This document shows, piece by piece, positions 7,977 through 14,385 of a DNA stretch of 21,779 bases. The notes under the pieces are model-generated. The model was not told the origin of the DNA, did not search any database, and was given only the letters and a program-made list of their open reading frames with translations. The position numbers and the translations under genes were made by a program. This DNA comes from a virus: the IMG/VR virus record IMGVR_UViG_3300009786_002901, positions 1 to 21,779 of that record, one strand, 5' to 3'. How positions within the stretch are numbered: the stretch's first letter is position 1; every line of letters begins with the position of its first letter.

Positions 7977-9701
7977 TTATGTATTAATTTGCATTGTGTT
8001 GCTTAACTCTGTTTCATCCTCAGAGTTATCAGTATTTAGAGGGGCGGAATTTATCATAGCCATAGTAGCGGTTTCTTCATCCTCATTTAATTTTTGAGAA
8101 TGGCAAACAATACAAAGCTGATTTTCAAATACCCAACCCACCCCACTATGCTCACAGATTGGGCAAGCAAGTTTACGTTTATCCCCTTCTGCTAAGCCCT
8201 CTTCCTTACGTTGGAAATCTAGAGATTCCATTGCTGCTGAATCATCTCCCATACTAACCATGTCTAATAGGTTTCCTACATCTTGGGTGTGTCCTTTTAT
8301 TGATTCAACGTGAGCAAAAACAGCCATCGCAATTGACCAGAAAGAATCACCATGTCCTGCTGGAGTTTCTGCGGCTGTTAAAGTGTTATCAACACATACA
8401 ATTTGAGAGCGTTGACGATGATCTACAATTAATTTAAGGTTGCCTTTATTGACATATTCTTCAAATTTAGAAGACATATATCTACGTTGTTTTGGTGTAA
8501 AGATAATAGGTTCCCAAACTGAATTTATTTCCCGATCTTCTAACATTGGCATAGTATTATCAAAGAAACCTTTATCGATATCAAAGTTCTCCGCCACTAA
8601 GTTTAGGAAATCAGCTTGCGTAGTAAAATCAACCCCATCTAGGAAGGTGCTATTTATTTCAATAAGATCCGGTTTCCCTATTTGGCTTTTAAATACACAT
8701 AAATGTGATGGATGCCGTTTTTTACCAATATCAAAACCAGCGACTGTTAAATCACTTTTTAGGTCATGATGATAAGCATATGGATCTAAATTTGCTAATT
8801 CTATATCTTCAACAGATTTAATTTCTTCAATACTTAAGAAAGCATTAATAGTAGAAACTGGATTTAACATGAACTCAGCAGAGAAAATCTTAGGTCGCTG
8901 ACTTTCATATTGTTCTAACCACTCCCTACTGCGTATCTCAGGAGCTAAAACATCTCTCCCTGGTACTGGATTAAAGACTGGGAGCACACACGTATCAAAC
9001 GCATCATCATTTTGAAGATCTGATAATAAGTCATTTGTATCCATTGGTGTTCCCATAACAATAATAGGAGCACCAGGGTTAGGAACAAGCATCGTTTCTT
9101 TCATAAAGAAATCTTTTGCTTTTTCTAATTCCCCAGTATTAAGAGGGTTTTCAGCGTCTCTTAATATATCATCCGCAATTAATCCGCCATCGACGTGCAT
9201 CCCTCGCTTAAAGTTAAACAAGCCTGCTGGAACAATCTCAATATGAATGCCATTAACTAAGTATTTAAAAACACCGTCAGCATCAGACGATCTATCCTTC
9301 ATTAAAGGATAAAGAACCGGATTATTTCTAATTTCTTTTTTAATTTCTGAAATATGATACCTAGTCATTTTTTCAGTGAAACTGACATAGACTATTTCAG
9401 TATCTTTTGTAGCCTTTAAAAGTCGCCACACGGCAAAGCCATGTCCTAGAATAGTACTCTTGTAGTGACCTCTAGGGAGTACGGCAACATAATGCTGTCC
9501 TGTTTCCATACATTCTTCTACATCACGACATATTTTTTTTACATGCCATGCTTGAAAATGTTCTGGTTTCTCAAAACCTTGCGACCAAATATCCCGTATA
9601 AATTCATAAAAGGTACCAATATGTAACGTTTCTTCATTAATTAGGGTGCTAGCCAGCCTATCAAAAGCGTCTACAAACCCAACTTCGGTTGTTTTTACCA
9701 T
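7977..9701 (-). CDS. terL: Terminase large subunit (packaging ATPase and nuclease)
   Basis: 574 residues. This is the motor that pumps DNA through the portal and cuts the concatemer. The N-terminal ATPase has Walker A LPRGHYKST (75-83), Walker B GLIADD (173-178) with catalytic acids D177/D178, and a coupling-type MGTP motif (216-219). The C-terminal RNase H-fold nuclease has D324 (AGFDIGKKRH), a middle acid region near 381 (FDNTMPMLEDRE) and D452 (HGDSFWSIAMA). A further zinc ribbon follows the nuclease: C513-x2-C516...C530-x2-C533, then an acidic tail. Typical large terminases are 400-600 residues without this ribbon. The start is the only near option (a stop lies 6 codons upstream in frame) but it lacks a clear Shine-Dalgarno. 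A stem-loop separates it from terS. Confidence 0.95.
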   Translation of the reverse strand: MVKTTEVGFVDAFDRLASTLINEETLHIGTFYEFIRDIWSQGFEKPEHFQAWHVKKICRDVEECMETGQHYVAVLPRGHYKSTILGHGFAVWRLLKATKDTEIVYVSFTEKMTRYHISEIKKEIRNNPVLYPLMKDRSSDADGVFKYLVNGIHIEIVPAGLFNFKRGMHVDGGLIADDILRDAENPLNTGELEKAKDFFMKETMLVPNPGAPIIVMGTPMDTNDLLSDLQNDDAFDTCVLPVFNPVPGRDVLAPEIRSREWLEQYESQRPKIFSAEFMLNPVSTINAFLSIEEIKSVEDIELANLDPYAYHHDLKSDLTVAGFDIGKKRHPSHLCVFKSQIGKPDLIEINSTFLDGVDFTTQADFLNLVAENFDIDKGFFDNTMPMLEDREINSVWEPIIFTPKQRRYMSSKFEEYVNKGNLKLIVDHRQRSQIVCVDNTLTAAETPAGHGDSFWSIAMAVFAHVESIKGHTQDVGNLLDMVSMGDDSAAMESLDFQRKEEGLAEGDKRKLACPICEHSGVGWVFENQLCIVCHSQKLNEDEETATMAMINSAPLNTDNSEDETELSNTMQINT

Positions 9702-9746
9702 GTGGAAAACACTGTATTAAGTAGCTTTAACTATGCCTTAAAATAG

Positions 9747-9785
9747 ATATAGATAGGCCGACCTATTGTGCCAGCCTATCTATAT
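9747..9785 (-). terminator. 12-bp perfect stem-loop between terS and terL
   Basis: ATATAGATAGGC at 9747-9758 is perfectly complementary to GCCTATCTATAT at 9774-9785, with a 15-base loop. In the minus-strand RNA it comes 33 bases after the terS stop and is followed by CUAUUUU, a short U-rich tail. This could be a weak intrinsic terminator that lowers terL read-through, or an mRNA stabilising or processing hairpin. The stem is A+T-rich, so termination would be inefficient. It could also be DNA-level structure such as a packaging recognition site. Confidence 0.5.
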
Positions 9786-9794
9786 ATTTTACCA
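9786..9794 (-). promoter_or_regulatory. Possible extended -10 promoter for terL
   Basis: On the minus strand, TGG-TAAAAT (9786-9794) fits an extended -10 element (TGn plus a -10 box with one mismatch). No good -35 box is present. Transcription would start about 9779, so the terL mRNA would begin with the 9747-9785 hairpin as a 5' stem-loop. Weak support; it is an alternative reading of the same gap. Confidence 0.25.
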
Positions 9795-9817
9795 TAAATT
9801 AGCCTAAGATGGAAGCC

Positions 9818-10342
9818 TTATTCTTTAGAATATTTTTGAAATATTTTACGTAGCTCAAGGCCAATCTTTCTTTTCATATCGTCATCAGTAATAATAGTAG
9901 TGATAGCCGATAACACATCATCAATAAACTGTAAATTAATAGTTTCTTTCGCAATTTTACGTTGTCCGTTAATTGCTAATTCAATTGCTTTTGATGCTTC
10001 CATAGCAGAGGTAAACTCCATTTCTGGAAGCTCATCAGTACCTTTCTTTAGAATAATTTCTAAAGCTTTTTCATGCTGTTCTTTTTTAGCAACCTGCTCC
10101 TCAATTTCTCTACTACGTGTCCTAGAAATAACTTCAACTTCCATGTTTTTAATAACCTCTGGAAGCATATTATTTTCTACCCATTTACGAATAGTAATTT
10201 CTTTAGGGAGCCCCTTTTCACCTAAGACAGGAATATATTCCTTACATATCTTTTCATATACTTTGTGTACAGATTGTAATTCTAGGTAAAGTTCAATTGC
10301 TCGTAATCTAATCCCCGGTGCGTAAGCCATGTTTTTTCTCAT
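9818..10342 (-). CDS. terS: Probable terminase small subunit
   Basis: 174 residues directly before the large terminase, the usual place for the DNA-recognition subunit that starts packaging. The N-terminal third reads like a helix-turn-helix (RLRAIELYLEL...HKVYEKICKEY...EITIRKWVEN, about 12-56), the middle is charged and helical (RTRSREIEEQVAKKEQHEKA, a likely oligomerisation coiled coil), and the C-terminus is helical and ends in KYSKE, as in small terminases. No catalytic motif is seen, as expected. Two starts are possible: ATG at 10340-10342 without a ribosome site, or ATG at 10328-10330 (MAYAPG) with a weak GAGAAA in front. The gene overlaps the preceding small gene by 35 bases in another frame. 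The call rests on position and architecture rather than on strong sequence motifs. Confidence 0.75.
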   Translation of the reverse strand: MRKNMAYAPGIRLRAIELYLELQSVHKVYEKICKEYIPVLGEKGLPKEITIRKWVENNMLPEVIKNMEVEVISRTRSREIEEQVAKKEQHEKALEIILKKGTDELPEMEFTSAMEASKAIELAINGQRKIAKETINLQFIDDVLSAITTIITDDDMKRKIGLELRKIFQKYSKE

Positions 10343-10550
10343 ATAAAATAGCTTCGTCTTGTAGCTCTTCTAACTTAGTTATTAAGCCTTCTTCAACTGC
10401 TCTATATACCTTCCAATGTACATTATCTGGTGGGTATCCATCCGAATGTTTTTTTATTGCTGCCTTAAATATCTCTATCTCAGACAGCATTTTTTTATAT
10501 TGTTCCTGTCCTGTTACTTGAGGATGAGAAAGAGGGTCACGAAACTTCAT
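10308..10550 (-). CDS. Small hypothetical protein before terS
   Basis: 80 residues, charged and mostly helical (EQYKKMLSEIEIFKAAIKKH and ITKLEELQDEAILYEKKHG), with no Cys, signal or membrane segment. Its ATG shares a base with the stop of the preceding gene (TAATG), so translation is coupled. Its 3' end overlaps terS by 35 bases. The tight packing into the terS transcript suggests a DNA-packaging accessory, but I do not recognise a family. Confidence 0.65.
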   Translation of the reverse strand: MKFRDPLSHPQVTGQEQYKKMLSEIEIFKAAIKKHSDGYPPDNVHWKVYRAVEEGLITKLEELQDEAILYEKKHGLRTGD

Positions 10551-10774
10551 TATTCTTCGCGCTTCATATTATCAGTGTTGAACGTTGTTCCATGAGGGCA
10601 AGTGATCGAAAACCCTCCTGGAAACAGTAAATTCCATCCTTCCTTTTCTTCGTTAGGTGAGTCCATAATAAAGATACAACCATCATCTAAAGGAATTTCT
10701 ACTATATAAGGCATCGCCTCTTTAGGAAGGGTTACTTCAATTATAGGTTTCTTCTCTTCTTCATCAGTAACCAT
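10550..10774 (-). CDS. Small acidic hypothetical protein
   Basis: 74 residues, acidic, probably a small beta domain (IIEVTLPKEAMPYIVEIPLDDGCIFIMDS). Contains only two Cys (C33, C59), the second in TCPHGTTF. It is coupled at both ends by 1-base stop/start overlaps (TAATG): its start overlaps the stop of the Cys-rich gene upstream and its stop overlaps the start of the next small gene. The three genes thus form one translational chain leading into terS. Family unknown. Confidence 0.65.
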   Translation of the reverse strand: MVTDEEEKKPIIEVTLPKEAMPYIVEIPLDDGCIFIMDSPNEEKEGWNLLFPGGFSITCPHGTTFNTDNMKREE

Positions 10775-11208
10775 TATCTTATGCCGAAAGCCCCCGCGTC
10801 AAAATCAGAATCCTTAGGATCATCATAAACATGGTGTTCAATCTTATCAGGATCAGGCATATGTGGAGTAGTTGTTGTACGGTCAGCGCGTACTCGACAA
10901 GAAGTAAATTTTTGTGCTTCTGTTACTTTAATACTAGAACGTATTACTTGTCTAGCCATTCCTACATCCCCACGACCACAGACACCAGTAAAGTAATCAT
11001 CAGCAAAGGGCTTATGGCCTCTACCCCTATATACTTCATACTTGTAAGGAAGGTCAATATTCCACTTACATTCCTTATCATTGCAATAGAGAAGCTTTGC
11101 ATTAGCAAATGCTAGCTCTACACACCCCTTTCCTTCAGGATCACAGTGACACGTTACCCCTTCCTTATACCAACACTGTCTTTCTTCTAGTTTAATCTCT
11201 TTACTCAT
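10774..11208 (-). CDS. Cys-rich hypothetical protein
   Basis: 144 residues with eight Cys: C12, C20, C22, C29, C42, C47, C77 and C104. The spacing CxC...C and CNDKEC suggests at least one zinc-binding or Fe-S knuckle in the N-terminal half. The C-terminal quarter is polar and low in structure (TTTTPHMPDPDKIEHHVYDDP). AGAGGG lies 7 bases before the ATG, a good ribosome site. The 69-base gap upstream is A+T-rich, with TATAAA-like stretches but no convincing -35. It begins the translationally coupled chain that ends at terS, so it is expressed with packaging genes. I do not recognise the family; DNA binding or a virion role are both open. Confidence 0.7.
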   Translation of the reverse strand: MSKEIKLEERQCWYKEGVTCHCDPEGKGCVELAFANAKLLYCNDKECKWNIDLPYKYEVYRGRGHKPFADDYFTGVCGRGDVGMARQVIRSSIKVTEAQKFTSCRVRADRTTTTPHMPDPDKIEHHVYDDPKDSDFDAGAFGIR

Positions 11209-11277
11209 CAGTTTCCCTCTACAATTCTTTTATATTTATAAGTTAGTTATCGTATTTAAAAGCCAATTCCAAATGTA

Positions 11278-11748
11278 TTACAATATAATAAACCCTTCTG
11301 TACAGGTATACATTCCACTACCAATTTTATTGGTAACAAAGGTATCACTTTGTGGTTCAAATAATTCAGCCGTTCCATCAGAGAATATTACACAATTATA
11401 AGCGTGTCCTCCCGAATAGTCAACCACCAATCCAACATTGTTTAGGTGAAACTTCCTATCCATCCTGGCTTTAAAGCTAAAGGCGAAGTTATCGCAGTCA
11501 TATTTCTCTGCTACATATGTCTTTTCATCTGTCCAATCCCAATTAATAATAGCTTCAAAATCTAGCCTACTACAGGCCCAGTATTTATTATCAAGTCGCT
11601 TACGACTCATTCCGGTATGGTTTACCATTTTTCCGGAATGCAACGCCAAATTAATTTCCCCGTTAGTTAACTCTGTATATCCTTCAACCAGTTCAGGAGG
11701 TGTTAAATGGTCACATAGGTTTTTAAGTCTATCTGCTATGATTCCCAT
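11278..11748 (-). CDS. Probable papain-fold (Cys/His/Glu) phage protein
   Basis: 156 residues. The layout C85-D-N-F-A, then GGH115-AYN, then LFE131-PQ is the order of a papain-like (transglutaminase/NlpC-type) Cys-His-Glu triad. Similar CDNFA...HAYN...EPQ proteins occur as small unassigned genes in other phages. No signal peptide or cell-wall-binding domain is present, so an endolysin role is not indicated; a peptidase, amidase, transferase or inactive scaffold all remain possible. It overlaps the preceding coiled-coil gene by 13 bases and has GAGG 10 bases before its ATG. The motif order is seen directly; the fold is inferred. Confidence 0.65.
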   Translation of the reverse strand: MGIIADRLKNLCDHLTPPELVEGYTELTNGEINLALHSGKMVNHTGMSRKRLDNKYWACSRLDFEAIINWDWTDEKTYVAEKYDCDNFAFSFKARMDRKFHLNNVGLVVDYSGGHAYNCVIFSDGTAELFEPQSDTFVTNKIGSGMYTCTEGFIIL

Positions 11749-11969
11749 TTCTTAATAACCTCTTCTAATTCATCTAGCATAGCTAATGCTTCTTGATGAT
11801 CTTTATTTAAAAGGGCTACATTATTTTGTAATCCTATAATATGGGCATTTAAATCTGCATTTACCAAAATTAATTCCGAGAATTTTTCATTCTCTTCATT
11901 GCCAGATATTTCCACCTTGAGGAAAATCTTTTTTAATCTTATAATCAAGTCAAGAAGTTTCTCAACCAT
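11736..11969 (-). CDS. Small coiled-coil hypothetical protein
   Basis: 77 residues, almost entirely helical. A hydrophobic N-terminus (MVEKLLDLIIRLKKIFLKVEI) carries regularly spaced Lys/Arg, so it looks amphipathic rather than membrane-spanning; a Leu-rich heptad-like second half follows (NVALLNKDHQEALAMLDELEEVIKK). A GGGGGT ribosome site lies 6 bases before the ATG. It lies 12 bases after the 57-codon Cys-rich gene and overlaps the next gene by 13 bases. Size and helicity resemble small spanin-like or regulatory phage proteins, but nothing decides its function. Confidence 0.6.
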   Translation of the reverse strand: MVEKLLDLIIRLKKIFLKVEISGNEENEKFSELILVNADLNAHIIGLQNNVALLNKDHQEALAMLDELEEVIKKWES

Positions 11970-11981
11970 TTATAACCCCCA

Positions 11982-12155
11982 TTAAATTTTTAGTAGTTTA
12001 TTTGCCGTGGTTGCCATCGCTTGTAAGAATGGGGAAGGGGTAATTCGAGCTGGAATTACTCTGCTACCAGTATCCTTATGGCAAATACAATCACATTGGC
12101 TTGGAGTGTGTCTACATCTAGTATGTAATGTTTTTATACAAAAGGGTCTTGTCAT
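11982..12155 (-). CDS. 57-residue Cys-rich microprotein
   Basis: A short gene that gap filling reveals. ATG at 12153-12155 shares one base with the resolvase stop (TAATG), and AGAGGA lies about 11 bases upstream. The 57 residues begin MTRPFCIKTLHTRC and carry C6, C14, then QCDCICHK (C21, C23, C25, H26), enough ligands for a small zinc or metal knuckle, followed by a basic polar tail. The same 1-base coupling is used by two other gene pairs nearby (10774 and 10550), which supports reality. It fills most of the 185-base space between the resolvase and the coiled-coil gene. Function unknown; a DNA- or protein-binding knuckle acting with the resolvase is conceivable. Confidence 0.6.
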   Translation of the reverse strand: MTRPFCIKTLHTRCRHTPSQCDCICHKDTGSRVIPARITPSPFLQAMATTANKLLKI

Positions 12156-12721
12156 TATGCGACTTTTCCTCTTTTCTTTTTAGTTACCACGGTTTTCTTC
12201 TTTTTTGGTTCCGCTTTTACAGGGATTACATTTATGGTACCATTTAATAATATATATTGATGAAGGGCTAAACAAGCCGCATCTTTGAAGTCCTGTATTT
12301 CGAATGGGTGCTTTTTCCATTTAGTTTCAGCAAATTTTGCTATATCTTCTTTGCTTGCATTACCTCTACCAAGAATTGATTTCTTCCAAGTAGTATTAGC
12401 ATAACTAAAACAATGCACTCCGACATTCAAGGCGGCTATTTCACAAACCACCACTGAACGATCTAGTGCGAAAGACACTTTAATATTATTTAAATATAAT
12501 GGCTCTTCAATCGCTAGTGTTACATCATCTGCCGTTATTTCTTGAGCATCAATGAAAGCAATGAGCCAATCTTCTACTGCTTCCATCATCAAATGCCCCC
12601 GTTCTATATCCTTTTTTTCTGTAACTTCTATTTGTTTTTGTGTATAAATATTTGAGCCTTCATCTAAAACTGAGAAAAATAAAGAATACTTACCCACGTC
12701 TACCCCTATAGTAAATTTCAT
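12155..12721 (-). CDS. RuvC-like Holliday junction resolvase
   Basis: 188 residues with an RNase H-like fold of the RuvC type: D8 in GVDVGKYS (strand 1), acidic pair in AIEEPLYL (E72/E73), and the C-terminal helix QDFKDAACLALH with D144 and D147, giving the four-acid active site. A lysine-rich tail (KAEPKKKKTVVTKKKRGK, about 169-186) probably binds DNA. Phage resolvases of this class cut branched DNA left by replication and recombination so that concatemers can be packaged. It is the first gene behind the strong promoter at 12783-12811 and leads the unit that runs to terS, which fits a job just before packaging. AGG lies 6 bases before the ATG. Length is close to bacterial RuvC (about 170). 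Confidence 0.85.
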   Translation of the reverse strand: MKFTIGVDVGKYSLFFSVLDEGSNIYTQKQIEVTEKKDIERGHLMMEAVEDWLIAFIDAQEITADDVTLAIEEPLYLNNIKVSFALDRSVVVCEIAALNVGVHCFSYANTTWKKSILGRGNASKEDIAKFAETKWKKHPFEIQDFKDAACLALHQYILLNGTINVIPVKAEPKKKKTVVTKKKRGKVA

Positions 12722-12782
12722 CCTAAACCTATTATTTTTTATACTTGGTCTAATACTATGACTTTACTTGTATTCACTTCTT

Positions 12783-12811
12783 ATTATATCACGTTTTATC
12801 GCTTTTGGCAA
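12783..12811 (-). promoter_or_regulatory. Near-consensus sigma-A/sigma-70 promoter before resolvase
   Basis: On the minus strand, TTGCCA (12806-12811, one mismatch to TTGACA), a 17-base spacer, and a perfect TATAAT (12783-12788). Transcription would start near 12776, giving a leader of about 55 bases to the resolvase gene. It lies 10 bases past the hairpin that ends the replication operon, so this gap is a terminator-promoter boundary. The match to consensus implies use of the unmodified host polymerase. Confidence 0.8.
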
Positions 12812-12821
12812 TAGGTATTAA

Positions 12822-12857
12822 GGGCCATAAAGTTAAATTGTTGTTTTCTTATGGCCC
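12822..12857 (-). terminator. Hairpin closing the replication/recombination operon
   Basis: GGGCCATAA (12822-12830) pairs perfectly with TTATGGCCC (12849-12857) around an 18-base loop. In minus-strand RNA it begins 10 bases after the stop of the coiled-coil gene and is followed by UUAAUA, a poor U-tract. It is probably a weak terminator or a 3'-end stabilising hairpin; location just before a strong promoter supports a transcription-unit boundary. Confidence 0.5.
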
Positions 12858-12867
12858 AATTATTCTT

Positions 12868-13359
12868 TTACACTTGGTCTGAGGATGCCGCTCTAATGGC
12901 AATTACTCTGGACACTGTAGCATATTGGGATACATACGCATCCCTCAACCCCTTTATTCGTGTTGCTAAGGCTTCTTTTTCTATTAAGTGTTTCCTTAAA
13001 GCGTTTAATTCCTCATTCCCATCTAACGCTTCCCCACGTAAAAAATCTTTAGTTGGTTTCTTTACGCTTGCGGCCACATACTCTTTTTCAGTAAAATACA
13101 TTGATTGAGATAGTGCAGCCTCGTAAGAAGCTTCTATAGCACCTTTTTCCGATTCAACTTCACCTAATTGTGCTTCTAGATAGCTTTTATACCCACCAAA
13201 AAATGAAAGTTGCTCCTCTAAATCCTTATTTGATTTATCTTGTAAATTTTCAAGAGCAATCGTTTCTCTTTCTAGTTTTTCTATTGAAAACTCCGGTACT
13301 TTTAACTGCGCTACAAAAACATTAATTCTAGCTTTAACATCATCGGTAAACCTACTCAT
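12868..13359 (-). CDS. Coiled-coil protein at end of recombination operon
   Basis: About 163 residues, nearly all helical, with long charged heptad-like stretches (IEKLERETIALENLQDKSNKD and EALATRIKGLRDAYVSQ), no Cys and no catalytic motif. I place the start at ATG 13357-13359 because GAGGAG lies 9 bases before it and the overlap with the exonuclease gene is then only 8 bases. An in-frame ATG at 13407 would add 16 residues but has no ribosome site and overlaps by 56 bases. It is the last gene before the hairpin. Position after a Cas4-like exonuclease and RecA hints at a recombination accessory or exonuclease partner, but no family is recognised. Confidence 0.7.
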   Translation of the reverse strand: MSRFTDDVKARINVFVAQLKVPEFSIEKLERETIALENLQDKSNKDLEEQLSFFGGYKSYLEAQLGEVESEKGAIEASYEAALSQSMYFTEKEYVAASVKKPTKDFLRGEALDGNEELNALRKHLIEKEALATRIKGLRDAYVSQYATVSRVIAIRAASSDQV

Positions 13360-14110
13360 CGTCTTCGACTCCTCGGCAATTACACCAATTCGGATGATTT
13401 GGGCCATCCACTGACTTCAGTGTTGGCATCTTCTTTGTACTCATAATTCTTTCAGCCCTATCTATAACCAGTTGCCAAGCGGCAGGATCTTTATCTATTT
13501 GAAACATTTTCACTTTTTGAGTATCTTTATTTTCATATAATACAATTCCGAATGGATAATCTAGCATATTTAAATAAGATTGCAATTGAATTTCATGTTC
13601 TGGTTTTGGGGTACTCAAGCCATCAAAACCTCGACTATTAATAGTTTTTAATTCTACTACAAAACGTTTAATGCCTGCTTTAGCTGACGTTAGTATAAAA
13701 TCAGCCCGTCCACTGATGGGAGGATTTTCATTTGTTGCCCTAACTTCACGCTCTATATACATTATACCATGTTCAAAGTACTTTGTATATCTCTCTTCTG
13801 CGGCACTTCCATGATCAAAAATACGTTGCTTTACTTGATCTATATCTTCGTCTGGTAATAATCTATTCCAATGCAACCATAAATAACGATCACAAGGATT
13901 ACCTATTGCCGAACAGTGAAATGATTGAACCCCACTTGATACGTGAGGATTTACATTTGCTGTCTTATAAATACCTTCTTCAAGCTGATCAGCAAACCAT
14001 AAAAGACCCTTATCTCTTGAATACCTACTTTTTTTTGCTTGGGTTTCCAAAGGTTTTGGGTGGGTCTTCGATAATAGTTGCATTAAGCTTGATTCTTGTT
14101 TTTCTGGCAT
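13352..14110 (-). CDS. Cas4/RecB-like PD-(D/E)XK exonuclease
   Basis: 252 residues. The nuclease core is visible in order: H100 with E106 (DHGSAAEE), D137 in ISGRADFIL, E153-x-K155 in VVELKT, and the Q175...Y179 motif (HEIQLQSYL), as in Cas4/AddB/RecB-family exonucleases. Cys at C66 and C73 (HCSAIGNPCDRYLW) and a C-terminal CNC (C243, C245) may hold the Fe-S cluster typical of Cas4, though the C-terminal spacing is tighter than the usual three-Cys pattern. The likely role is end resection for RecA-mediated recombination. It overlaps the small nuclease gene upstream by 28 bases and the coiled-coil gene downstream by 8. No close ribosome site precedes the ATG, so translation is probably coupled. 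No CRISPR genes are nearby. Confidence 0.85.
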   Translation of the reverse strand: MPEKQESSLMQLLSKTHPKPLETQAKKSRYSRDKGLLWFADQLEEGIYKTANVNPHVSSGVQSFHCSAIGNPCDRYLWLHWNRLLPDEDIDQVKQRIFDHGSAAEERYTKYFEHGIMYIEREVRATNENPPISGRADFILTSAKAGIKRFVVELKTINSRGFDGLSTPKPEHEIQLQSYLNMLDYPFGIVLYENKDTQKVKMFQIDKDPAAWQLVIDRAERIMSTKKMPTLKSVDGPNHPNWCNCRGVEDDE

Positions 14111-14385
14111 AAAAAGTTTTGTAACTCCGAATAAATTTCTGGTTTTGTTTGTCCTTTAATATGGAATATTTCTTCAACCCCCATTTCAAGTAAGGCGGCA
14201 TCCCTATCTCGATCAGCTTGTAAAAAATGCCCAAAAACACCATCGGCCTCAACCACAATAGTATCTTCCACTAGGAAGTCTACATAATATTTCCCAATTT
14301 GTCTTTGTTCATGATACCGTAAGCCCATTGCATCGAGACATTCACCAACTATTATTTCTTGTTTTGTAAAATCTGAATCAGGCAT
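14083..14385 (-). CDS. Small Vsr/DUF559-like nuclease
   Basis: 100 residues matching the restriction-endonuclease-like fold of the DUF559/very-short-patch-repair group: an N-terminal helix with E15, then QRQIGKYYVDFLVED (D36), IVVEADGVFGH (E46, D48, H53) and the following RDRDAALLEMG with R61. Such proteins cut or nick DNA, and phage copies may act in recombination, repair or host DNA attack. The domain fills the whole protein, so there is no fused partner. Its ATG directly abuts the macro-domain stop (TAAATG) and its end overlaps the exonuclease gene by 28 bases. The two nucleases are thus coupled, which suggests joint work in recombination. Substrate unknown. Confidence 0.75.
   Translation of the reverse strand: MPDSDFTKQEIIVGECLDAMGLRYHEQRQIGKYYVDFLVEDTIVVEADGVFGHFLQADRDRDAALLEMGVEEIFHIKGQTKPEIYSELQNFLCQKNKNQA

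Noticed and set aside
8440-8769. Plus-strand open frame (109 codons) opposite the large terminase
   Set aside because: It is antisense to the nuclease domain of terL, has low-complexity Ser/Lys-rich translation and no promoter or ribosome site.
9702-9817. tRNA or small RNA in the terS-terL gap
   Set aside because: Only one stem-loop is present; no cloverleaf, no T-arm GTTCRA sequence and no CCA end.
9900-10289. Plus-strand open frame (129 codons) opposite terS
   Set aside because: Complement of a helical coding gene; Ser/Ile-rich composition typical of antisense frames.
13360-13407. Longer N-terminus for the coiled-coil gene starting at 13407
   Set aside because: No ribosome site there, and it would overlap the exonuclease by 56 bases; GAGGAG at the right distance supports 13359.
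13352-14110. Cas4-like gene as a sign of a CRISPR adaptation module
   Set aside because: No cas1, cas2 or repeat array is present; neighbours are RecA and replication genes, so a phage recombination exonuclease is the simpler reading.
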